Source of the DNA: an uncultured Collinsella sp.
GTDB taxonomy: Bacteria > Actinomycetota > Coriobacteriia > Coriobacteriales > Coriobacteriaceae
DNA: 12,569 nt
Assembly (NCBI GenBank): GCA_902493895.1
Contig: CABUQW010000049.1
Span: 1-12,569, forward strand
Direction: 5' to 3'
Below are positions 6,253 through 12,569 of the stretch, in pieces. The translations under genes and the position numbers were made by a program. The notes below the pieces were generated by a model. That model ran no database searches and had not been told where the DNA came from. It was given only the letters and a program-made list of their open reading frames with translations. How positions within the stretch are numbered: the stretch's first letter is position 1; each line of letters begins with the position of its first letter.

Positions 6253-7676
6253 GAATTTGCTTGGTACTCGAGGGTTGCTACCCCTATGTGCACGGCGGCG
6301 TGTCTACCTGGATGCACGGCTACATTACGGCCATGCCAGAGCACGAGTTTGTGTTGTGGGTGATCGGCGCGCATGCTGCCGACCGCGGCAAGTTTGTCTA
6401 CGAGCTGCCCGGCAACGTGGTCGAGGTGCACGAGGTGTTCCTGGACGACGCCCTGCGGCTTTCGGGCGAGCAGCACGAAGCCAGTTTTAACGACCGCGAG
6501 CGCGAGGCGCTACGCCGCCTGGTGTCGCTCTCCAATCCGGATTGGGACGTGCTGTTCGATATCTTCCAGCGCCGTCGTGTGCATCCGCTCTCGTTTTTAC
6601 AGAGCCGAACGTTTATGGACATCTTCCGCGACGTGTGTCTGACCGAGTACCCCTACACGCCCTTTGCCGACGCATTCCACACCATGCGCTCTATGCTGCT
6701 GCCAGTGCTCTACCTGCTGGGCAGCGAGGTGCCGGTGGCCGATGTGTACCACGCTATCTCGACCGGCTACGGTGGTCTGCTCGCCTGCCTGGGCTCGAGC
6801 GTTTCCCATGCGCCGGTACTGCTGACCGAGCACGGCATCTATACCCGCGAGCGTGAGGAAGAGATCATTCGCGCCGACTGGGTGGTGCCGTCGTTTAAGG
6901 ACCGCTGGATTCGCTTTTTCTACCTGCTTTCGGAGGAGATCTACCGCCGTGCCTTCCGCGTGACCAGTTTGTTCCATAACGCCCGCAAGACGCAGATCGA
7001 TATGGGCTGCGATGCGGACAAATGCCTGGTCATCCCCAACGGCATTCAGTTCGACCGCTTTAAGGATATTCCCTTAAAGCCCGATGACGGCTGGGTGGAC
7101 ATTGGCGCGGTGGTGCGCTTGGCGCCCATCAAGGACGTCAAGACAATGATTTATGCCTTCTTTGAGCTGCACGAGCGCCTGCCCAAGGTGCGCCTGCACA
7201 TTATGGGCGGCGTGGACGACGAGGAGTACGGCGCCGAGTGCCACGCGCTGGTCGATACCCTAGGCGTGCGCGACCTGATCTTTACCGGTCGCGTCAACGT
7301 GGTCGAGTACATGGAAAAGCTCGACTTTACCATTTTGACGAGCATCTCCGAAGGTCAGCCGCTCAGCGTGCTGGAGTCGCTTGCCGCGTGTCGTCCCTGC
7401 GTGACGACCGAGGTAGGCTGCTGCCGCGAGTTACTCGAAGGCGCTCCGGGCGACGACTTTGGCGTGGCGGGTTTTGTGACGCCGCCCATGTATCGCAAGG
7501 GCTTGGCCGATGCCATGGAGCGCATGTGCGTGAGCCGCGCCCGTCGCATTGAGATGGGGGAGCGCGGGCAGCGTCGCGTTGCCACGTACTTTTTGCACGA
7601 GCAGATGCTCGCCAACTATCGCGCGCTGTACGACGAGACGGCGCGTGCGTTTGACCTGCCCAGAGAGGGGGAGTAG
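6249..7676 (+). CDS. pelF: PelF family GT4 glycosyltransferase
   Basis: 475-residue cytosolic glycosyltransferase, the usual length of PelF, which polymerises the Pel glycan from UDP-linked sugars. The N-terminal hallmark EGCYPYVHGGVSTW (residues 8-21) is a close match to the PelF-specific N-terminal domain (DUF3492). LLTEHGIYTRERE (about 191-203) is a second conserved PelF block. The C-terminal GT-B half contains IGAVVRLAPIKDVKTMI and the retaining GT4 EX7E motif, E368 to E376 in SEGQPLSVLES. PelF in Pseudomonas uses UDP-GlcNAc/GalNAc-type donors; the donor here cannot be read from sequence. ATG 6249 overlaps the upstream stop (ATGA) and is preceded by AAGGAGGGT (6232-6240), so translation is probably coupled to the deacetylase gene. 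This is the most secure assignment in the window and anchors the interpretation of the operon. Confidence 0.95.
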   Translation: MRICLVLEGCYPYVHGGVSTWMHGYITAMPEHEFVLWVIGAHAADRGKFVYELPGNVVEVHEVFLDDALRLSGEQHEASFNDREREALRRLVSLSNPDWDVLFDIFQRRRVHPLSFLQSRTFMDIFRDVCLTEYPYTPFADAFHTMRSMLLPVLYLLGSEVPVADVYHAISTGYGGLLACLGSSVSHAPVLLTEHGIYTREREEEIIRADWVVPSFKDRWIRFFYLLSEEIYRRAFRVTSLFHNARKTQIDMGCDADKCLVIPNGIQFDRFKDIPLKPDDGWVDIGAVVRLAPIKDVKTMIYAFFELHERLPKVRLHIMGGVDDEEYGAECHALVDTLGVRDLIFTGRVNVVEYMEKLDFTILTSISEGQPLSVLESLAACRPCVTTEVGCCRELLEGAPGDDFGVAGFVTPPMYRKGLADAMERMCVSRARRIEMGERGQRRVATYFLHEQMLANYRALYDETARAFDLPREGE

Positions 7677-7679
7677 CCG

Positions 7680-9224
7680 GTGGCCGGAATCGGTTTTGAG
7701 CTTAAGCGCCTGTTTAGGCGCAAGGGCATGTTTGCCACGATGCGCGCTTACGGCTACGCCGGCATTGTGTGCACGGGTCCCATGCTGTTGGGCGTGCTGC
7801 TCCAGGTGGGTATCTTGGTGCTGTGCGGTCTGTGGGGCGTAGGGCGTGCCAACCAGGATCTGCTGGTGTGCATGGTGACCTACACACTGCTGGCCTCGCT
7901 TTTGCTCACGAGCTTTTTCTCCATGCCGGTCACGCGCTTTTTGGCCGATATGTTGTTTGCCGAGCGCGAGGATGAGATACTGCCTTCGTTTTGGGGCTCC
8001 AACGCCATCATGCTCGTTGCGGGCACGGTGCTCTACGGCGTCTTTTTGCTGTTCTCGGGCGCCACGCTGCTGCAGGGGCTGCTGTGCCTGTGGCTGTTCA
8101 ACATTATGATCGTCAACTGGAACGGCATGAGCTACCTCACGGCCATCAAGGATTACCGCGGCATCCTGTGCAGCTTTGCGGCTGCCATTGGCGTGGCGTG
8201 CCTGTGCGCCCTGGCCGCGCTGGCGCTGGGACTGCCGCCGGTCGAGGGCTTGTTGGCGTCAATTGCTCTGGGCTACGGCGTCATGCTCGCCTGGGACGTG
8301 GTGCTGCTGTACCGGTATTTTCCTCAGAGCGACCGCAGCCCCTGGCCCTTTTTGCAGTGGCTCGATCAGTTTATGCCGCTGGCGCTCACGGGCCTGTTAA
8401 CCAATCTGGGACTTTTTGCGCACCTGGTGATTATTTGGGCCGGTCCTATTGGCGTGCAGGTCAAGGGCTTGTTTTATGGTGCGCCCTACTACGATGTGCC
8501 GGCGCTCATTGCGTTTTTGACGATCCTGGTCACGACCGTCAACTTTGTGGTCTCGGTCGAGGTCAACTTCTATCCGCGCTATCGCGACTACTACAGCCTG
8601 TTCAACGACGGCGGCGTGGTGGGCGACATTGTGGTGGCCGAGGAGGAGATGCTCTCCACGCTTAACAGCGAACTGCGCTTTTGTGCGCTCAAGCAGCTGT
8701 TTGTGACCGCGGCGGTCATTTCGCTCGAGACCACGGTGCTGTCGGCCCTACCGTTGGGCTTTAACAACCTTATGCACGGGTATTTTCGCACGCTGTGCGT
8801 GGGCTATGGCCTGTATGCCGTGGGTAATACGGTGATGCTCATCTTGCTGTACTTTACCGACTATAAGGGGGCCGTGCTGGCTTCGGGCCTGTTTGCCGGT
8901 GTGGCCGGGCTGGCGACTGCCGTGTCGTTGCTTTTGCCGCAGCAGTTTTACGGCTTTGGCTTTTTGTTGGGTGCGGCGGTGTTTTTTATCGTGGCGCTGC
9001 TGCGACTCGATACCTATACCGCCAACTTGCCGTATCGTATCCTGAGCCAGCAGCCCATTGTGGCGACTGACAAGACGGGCTGGTTTACCGAACTTGGCCG
9101 GGTGCTCGACCGTGTTGAGCAATGCTACGAGGAAGGTCGCCATAAGGGTGAGCCACATGGTGCGTTTGAGCGCGCAGTAGTTCACGTGTATCGCAAGCAT
9201 TGGGGAGGTTCTGATGACCGATAG
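7680..9224 (+). CDS. pelG: PelG family polysaccharide membrane transporter
   Basis: 514-residue polytopic membrane protein with about a dozen hydrophobic helices, starting with AGIGFELKRLFRRKG, the typical opening of PelG. PelG belongs to the MOP (Wzx/MATE-like) superfamily and is thought to move the growing Pel polymer across the cytoplasmic membrane together with PelD, PelE and PelF. The first helix follows at about residues 25-60. A hydrophilic C-terminal tail of about 45 residues ends the protein on the probable cytosolic side. The start is GTG 7680, three bases after the pelF stop, with an AGAGAGGGGGAG site inside the pelF end (7661-7673). No in-frame ATG near the conserved N-terminus would be better. 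It overlaps the next gene by 11 bases. No missing segments are seen compared with the family's usual length of about 450-510. Confidence 0.92.
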   Translation: MAGIGFELKRLFRRKGMFATMRAYGYAGIVCTGPMLLGVLLQVGILVLCGLWGVGRANQDLLVCMVTYTLLASLLLTSFFSMPVTRFLADMLFAEREDEILPSFWGSNAIMLVAGTVLYGVFLLFSGATLLQGLLCLWLFNIMIVNWNGMSYLTAIKDYRGILCSFAAAIGVACLCALAALALGLPPVEGLLASIALGYGVMLAWDVVLLYRYFPQSDRSPWPFLQWLDQFMPLALTGLLTNLGLFAHLVIIWAGPIGVQVKGLFYGAPYYDVPALIAFLTILVTTVNFVVSVEVNFYPRYRDYYSLFNDGGVVGDIVVAEEEMLSTLNSELRFCALKQLFVTAAVISLETTVLSALPLGFNNLMHGYFRTLCVGYGLYAVGNTVMLILLYFTDYKGAVLASGLFAGVAGLATAVSLLLPQQFYGFGFLLGAAVFFIVALLRLDTYTANLPYRILSQQPIVATDKTGWFTELGRVLDRVEQCYEEGRHKGEPHGAFERAVVHVYRKHWGGSDDR

Positions 9225-10983
9225 AATGATGTCCCGCCGTCGCCTTTTTGAGGCGGCTGCCGTTGCGCTGTTGCTTTCGGGCTGCTCGGTGCAGGAAGAC
9301 CCCTCGACCAAAAAGGTCAAAAAGCAGGACAAGATTAAAAAGGCCGAGTCCTCGGACGGTACCAAGCACCTACGCGATAAAGATGAGCTGTACGAGGTCT
9401 ACGACGACTCGGGTATTGTGACCATGTATCTGACGGTCTCGCGCGGCAACAGCTCCGAGAACACCGACCACAGCTGGGCCGAGATCAACACGTACTCGGT
9501 GTATGACTATGCCGACATGGGCGTGACGCGCTATCAGGTTATGGGCCTGCTGCAGCCGGGCGACGAAGACGGCCCGGTGGCCGGCGAGGTTGGCTATGGC
9601 GAGGAAGCGCCCAATGCTACCGTGCAGGTGCGCGGTCAGACATCGAGCATGAACTCGCAAAAGAATTACAAGGTGGAGCTCAAAAAGGGCAAGGGTACCT
9701 GGCGCCAACAGCGCGCGATTGCGCTCAACAAGCACATGGGCGAGGGTATGCGTTTTCGCAACAAGATGGCCTACGACCTTATCCGTGGGATTCCTCAGAT
9801 GATGGGCCTGCGCACGCAGTTTGTGCATCTGTGGGTGTGCGACCAGACCGAAAAGTCCAACGACACCTTTGAGGACTACGGCCTGTTTACGCAGGTCGAG
9901 CAGCTCAACAAGACGGCACTTAAGGCTCACGGTCTGGATAAGAACGGGCATCTGTATAAGGTGAACAACTTCGATTTCCATCGCTTCGAAGACACCATTA
10001 AGCTCACCGATGACCCCGACTACAACCAGACGGCGTTTGAGGGCATGCTCGAGATTAAGGGCGATTCGGACCATACCAAGTTGATCGAGATGCTCGATGC
10101 GCTCAACGACGATACGCATAAGATCGACGATGTGCTCGACACCTACTTCGATACCGAGAACCTGGTCTATTGGATGGCGTTTCAGATCTTGACGGGCAAT
10201 TGCGATACGCAGAACCGTAACTGCTATCTATACAGTCCGCTTAACTCCAAGGTCTGGTACATCCTGGATTGGGATAACGACGGCATGCTGCGCAAACTCG
10301 AGTTGAGCCTGACGGGATTCTCGGATTATGCGAGCTGGGAGCGTGGCGCAAGCAACTACTGGGGCAACGTGCTGTTTAACCGCGCGTTGCGCAGCAAGTC
10401 GTTCCGCGCCGAGCTCGATAGCGCCGTCAAGGACCTGCGCTCGTATATGACCGAGGCACGCCTGAGCAAGATGATCAAGCACTACCGCGAGGTGACTGAA
10501 TCCCTGGTCTTTGCTTCGCCCGATATCGACCATCTGCCTGTCACCAAGGACCAATACGAGCAGATCGCCGTGGCGATTCCCTCCGAGATCGAGGAGAACT
10601 ACAAGAGCTTTCGCGAGAGTTTTAAAAAGCCCATGCCGTTCTACATCGGCGTGCCGCAGATCGATAACGGTAAGCTGCGCATTAACTGGGATGCGTCCTA
10701 CGACTTTGAGGCGCGCGACATTCGCTACACCGTAGAGCTTGCGCGCGACTATGCCATAAGCGACGTGGTCTTTAAGGCCGAGGACGTGCTGCTTCCCGAG
10801 GTGACCTGCGATGCGCCCGATGCCGGCCAGTATTTTGTGCGCGTGCGTGCCACCAACTCCGACGGTTATAGGCAAGATGCGTTTGACTACTATGTGACTG
10901 ACGACGGCAAGCACTATGGCATGAAGTGTTTTTACGTGCAAGACGGCGGTAAGGTCGTGGAGGACACGTATGAGGAGGGCTAG
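9214..10983 (+). CDS. CotH kinase-fold lipoprotein with Fn3-like tail
   Basis: 589-residue protein related to spore-coat kinase CotH (Pfam CotH). The leader has a twin-arginine-like SRRRLF (residues 7-12), a hydrophobic run and a lipobox LLSGC with C24, so it is probably a lipoprotein, possibly Tat-exported. A Lys-rich linker follows. CotH landmarks are VQVRGQTSS with R140 in the Gly-rich-loop-like region, NYKVELKK with K153, GNCDTQNRN with D331 and N336, and WYILDWDNDG with D352, D354 and D356 (metal-binding aspartates). A C-terminal beta-sandwich (about 485-570: RINWDASY, YTVELARDY, YFVRVRATNSDGY) looks like a fibronectin type III fold. CotH of Bacillus phosphorylates spore-coat proteins on the outside of the forespore. 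Related proteins occur in non-sporulating bacteria, and the substrate here is unknown. ATG 9214 follows GGGGAGG (9202-9208) and overlaps pelG. In-frame ATGs at 9226 and 9229 are less well placed. Confidence 0.82.
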   Translation: MTDRMMSRRRLFEAAAVALLLSGCSVQEDPSTKKVKKQDKIKKAESSDGTKHLRDKDELYEVYDDSGIVTMYLTVSRGNSSENTDHSWAEINTYSVYDYADMGVTRYQVMGLLQPGDEDGPVAGEVGYGEEAPNATVQVRGQTSSMNSQKNYKVELKKGKGTWRQQRAIALNKHMGEGMRFRNKMAYDLIRGIPQMMGLRTQFVHLWVCDQTEKSNDTFEDYGLFTQVEQLNKTALKAHGLDKNGHLYKVNNFDFHRFEDTIKLTDDPDYNQTAFEGMLEIKGDSDHTKLIEMLDALNDDTHKIDDVLDTYFDTENLVYWMAFQILTGNCDTQNRNCYLYSPLNSKVWYILDWDNDGMLRKLELSLTGFSDYASWERGASNYWGNVLFNRALRSKSFRAELDSAVKDLRSYMTEARLSKMIKHYREVTESLVFASPDIDHLPVTKDQYEQIAVAIPSEIEENYKSFRESFKKPMPFYIGVPQIDNGKLRINWDASYDFEARDIRYTVELARDYAISDVVFKAEDVLLPEVTCDAPDAGQYFVRVRATNSDGYRQDAFDYYVTDDGKHYGMKCFYVQDGGKVVEDTYEEG

Positions 10984-11761
10984 CGCGCTGCTTGAGCGCT
11001 TGGCGGCTCCGCCTGTACGTACCACGCAGGAGCGTTACCGCCACGAGCTCAAATATCTCATTAACGAGGGCGAGCACTCCGCGCTTGCCTGTCGCATGGC
11101 GCCGGTTTTTAAACTGGACAAGCATGCGCGGGCGGGTGGTTACACCATTCGCAGCCTGTATTTTGACGACTATTGCAACTCGGCCTACGAGGAAAAAGAC
11201 GCCGGCATTCTCATGCGCAAAAAGTATCGCGTGCGCATCTATAACGGCAGCGACAAGGTGATTAAGCTTGAGCGCAAAAAGAAGCACGGCAGCTGGATCT
11301 ACAAGGAGGACGCGCCGCTTACGCGCGGCGAGTTTGAGCAGATTCTGGCTGGCGACTACGACTTTTTGCTGAGGAGTCCTTATCCGCTCTGTCGCGAGTT
11401 CTACATCGAGTGCATCTGCAACATGATGCGCCCGCGGACCATCGTGGACTACGAGCGCGAGCCGTGGGTGATGGATGAGGGCACCGTGCGCATTACGTTT
11501 GACATGAACGTGCGTGCCGCGGTGGGAAGCTTCGATATCTTTGACGCGACGCTGCCCGCGTTGCCGGTCCTGGAGCCCGGCAAGCTGGTGATGGAGGTCA
11601 AGTTTACGGAGTTTTGTCCGCAGCTGGTGCGCGATATGGTGCCGCCGGGCGCGGCCGAACTCACGGCGGTCTCTAAGTACTGCCTGTGTTATGACAAGAC
11701 CGCCTACCTGCGCGGATTTAATTACTGGGAATCGGATTTTGAGAACCGAGGGGATATTTAG
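10970..11761 (+). CDS. VTC-domain protein, putative polyphosphate polymerase
   Basis: 263-residue protein made almost entirely of one VTC domain, a triphosphate-tunnel-like beta-barrel. Tunnel-strand motifs are visible in order: RYRHELKYLI with E26 and K28, IRSLYFDD, YRVRIYNG, IKLERKKKHG with K99, E101 and K103, PRTIVDYERE, VRITFDMNV, VMEVKFTEF with E209 and K211, and the closing SKYCLCYD. In yeast the VTC4 version of this domain makes polyphosphate from ATP. Bacterial short VTC proteins are less well studied, so the activity is inferred. It has no membrane helix or signal peptide, so it is cytosolic. ATG 10970 sits inside the end of the CotH gene (14-base overlap) with GGAGG at 10959-10963. 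It is followed three bases later by a membrane protein gene. The pattern of alternating charged residues needed in the tunnel appears intact. Confidence 0.85.
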   Translation: MRRASALLERLAAPPVRTTQERYRHELKYLINEGEHSALACRMAPVFKLDKHARAGGYTIRSLYFDDYCNSAYEEKDAGILMRKKYRVRIYNGSDKVIKLERKKKHGSWIYKEDAPLTRGEFEQILAGDYDFLLRSPYPLCREFYIECICNMMRPRTIVDYEREPWVMDEGTVRITFDMNVRAAVGSFDIFDATLPALPVLEPGKLVMEVKFTEFCPQLVRDMVPPGAAELTAVSKYCLCYDKTAYLRGFNYWESDFENRGDI

Positions 11762-11764
11762 ACC

Positions 11765-12430
11765 ATGAGCACCAGGGACTTTTTTAAGAACTCCGTCTTG
11801 GAGGCGTTTGGCCAGGTCGACCCTGCCAAGATTGGCCTGTCGCTGCTCGTGGCGCTCGCCATGGGCATCCTGATCTATTACGTGTACAAGCGCTTTTTTA
11901 CCGGCGTGGTGTATTCGCGCAGCTTTGCCGTGACACTCGTGGGCATGTGCGTGCTTACCTGCATGGTCACGCTCGCGATCTCGACGAACGTGGTCATCTC
12001 GCTCGGTATGGTCGGTGCTCTGTCTATCGTCCGCTACCGTACAGCGGTCAAGGACCCGCTCGACCTGCTGTATCTGTTTTGGGCCATTACCACGGGCATT
12101 ACGGCCGGTGCCGGCATGTATGCGCTCGTGGGGCTCACCGCGGTGGTGATCGTGGCGATGATCGCCGGCTTTGCGAGCCACCAGGACAAGTCGCGCGTGT
12201 ACATGATGGTCATCCACTACACGGGCCAGACCACCGGCGACGATATCGTGCGTGCATTTGGGCGCACCAAGTTTACGGTGAAGTCCAAGACCATGCGCGG
12301 TGACAAGGTCGAGATGGCCGTGGAGGTGTTCTCGGACGGTGTGGATATGCCGTATGCCGACGCCATTCGCGCGCTCGACGGCGTGGAGGACCTGACGTTG
12401 ATCCAATACAACGGCGAATATCACGGCTAA
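11765..12430 (+). CDS. DUF4956 four-helix membrane protein
   Basis: 221-residue protein of the DUF4956 family, with about four membrane helices (roughly residues 20-40, 54-72, 73-90 and 100-135) and a C-terminal soluble domain of about 80 residues with a ferredoxin-like alternation of strands and helices. The family signature SLGMVGALSIVRYRTAVKDP is present at residues 79-98, just after the third helix. No biochemical function is established for this family. It commonly sits next to VTC-domain and CotH genes, as it does here. A role as membrane partner of the soluble VTC protein is therefore plausible but inferred. The ATG at 11765 is three bases after the previous stop. A GAGGGG site (11748-11753) precedes it at 11 bases, somewhat far. 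This is the last gene of the operon. Confidence 0.85.
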   Translation: MSTRDFFKNSVLEAFGQVDPAKIGLSLLVALAMGILIYYVYKRFFTGVVYSRSFAVTLVGMCVLTCMVTLAISTNVVISLGMVGALSIVRYRTAVKDPLDLLYLFWAITTGITAGAGMYALVGLTAVVIVAMIAGFASHQDKSRVYMMVIHYTGQTTGDDIVRAFGRTKFTVKSKTMRGDKVEMAVEVFSDGVDMPYADAIRALDGVEDLTLIQYNGEYHG

Positions 12431-12436
12431 TTATGT

Positions 12437-12460
12437 TCCGGCGTTTTAACAAACGCCGGA
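12437..12460 (+). terminator. Hairpin after last operon gene, no U-tract
   Basis: TCCGGCGTTT (12437-12446) pairs perfectly with AAACGCCGGA (12451-12460) around a TAAC loop, six bases past the last stop codon. The stem is strong and its position fits a transcription end. However, the following bases are CCGCTCG rather than T-rich, so it is not a canonical intrinsic terminator. High-GC Gram-positives often use such U-poor stems. It may alternatively protect the 3' end of the mRNA. Confidence 0.55.
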
Positions 12461-12480
12461 CCGCTCGACGCTGCGCGGGC

Positions 12481-12569
12481 ATCTGCCGGGCGATCTGCCG
12501 CTCAAACCGTCGCTCGCGTACATAAAGTACGCGTCGCTCCTCTTTCGCGGCACCTCGCCACGGCAGCTG
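12481..12569. repeat. Self-complementary repetitive intergenic sequence
   Basis: ATCTGCCG occurs twice, at 12481-12488 and 12493-12500, in a 12-base tandem. CGCGTAC (12515-12521) pairs with GTACGCG (12527-12533) around ATAAA. CGGCAG near the right edge is complementary to the CTGCCG units, so the whole stretch could close into one larger fold. No gene is supported here. It resembles a structured intergenic repeat of the genome, and it continues beyond the window. Confidence 0.4.

Noticed and set aside
10772..12424. Minus-strand open frame (550 codons) opposite CotH, VTC and DUF4956 genes
   Set aside because: It spans three well-supported plus-strand genes and has a His/Arg-rich composition with no family motif.
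1..12569. tRNA, rRNA, CRISPR array, insertion sequence or origin
   Set aside because: No clover-leaf-like segment, regularly spaced repeats, transposase motif or DnaA-box cluster was seen on either strand.

Overview
The window looks like the chromosome of a high-GC Gram-positive anaerobe, most likely a Coriobacteriia member such as Collinsella. This is inferred from strong G/C-ending codon use, purine-rich Shine-Dalgarno sites, an actinobacterial style of tightly packed genes, and Gram-positive versions of the exopolysaccharide proteins. No marker gene fixes the genus.

Layout. Bases 1-1334 form an accessory, visibly more AT-rich flank with degraded genes. At the left edge, on the minus strand, lies a broken hypothetical gene interrupted by an in-frame TAG. 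It is followed by a gene-poor stretch with a hairpin, then a truncated AbiH-like (abortive infection) gene, and then an intergenic region ending in a likely promoter. From 1335 to 12430 eight plus-strand genes run head to tail with overlaps or gaps of only a few bases, so they are almost certainly one operon. Bases 12431-12569 hold a strong hairpin and repetitive, self-complementary sequence but no gene that I can support.

The operon. Genes 1-5 are a Gram-positive Pel-type exopolysaccharide cluster. They are a PelD-like membrane receptor with an extra N-terminal SDR-like domain, a PelE-like membrane/helical-repeat protein, a DUF2194 protein with a deacetylase-like metal site (in the place of PelA), the PelF glycosyltransferase and the PelG membrane transporter. 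Genes 6-8 are a CotH-kinase-fold lipoprotein, a VTC-domain (polyphosphate-polymerase-like) protein and a DUF4956 four-helix membrane protein. PelF would polymerise an amino-sugar glycan from UDP-sugars at the inner face of the membrane. PelG with PelD/PelE would form the synthase/export complex, gated by cyclic di-GMP through an RxxD site that is still present in PelD. The DUF2194 protein would deacetylate the emerging polymer outside the cell. Outer-membrane components (PelB, PelC) are absent, as expected for a Gram-positive.

The most interesting part is the physical coupling of this Pel core to the CotH-VTC-DUF4956 trio by overlapping or near-adjacent genes. It suggests that phosphate chemistry (phosphorylation or polyphosphate) is tied to exopolysaccharide synthesis or anchoring.
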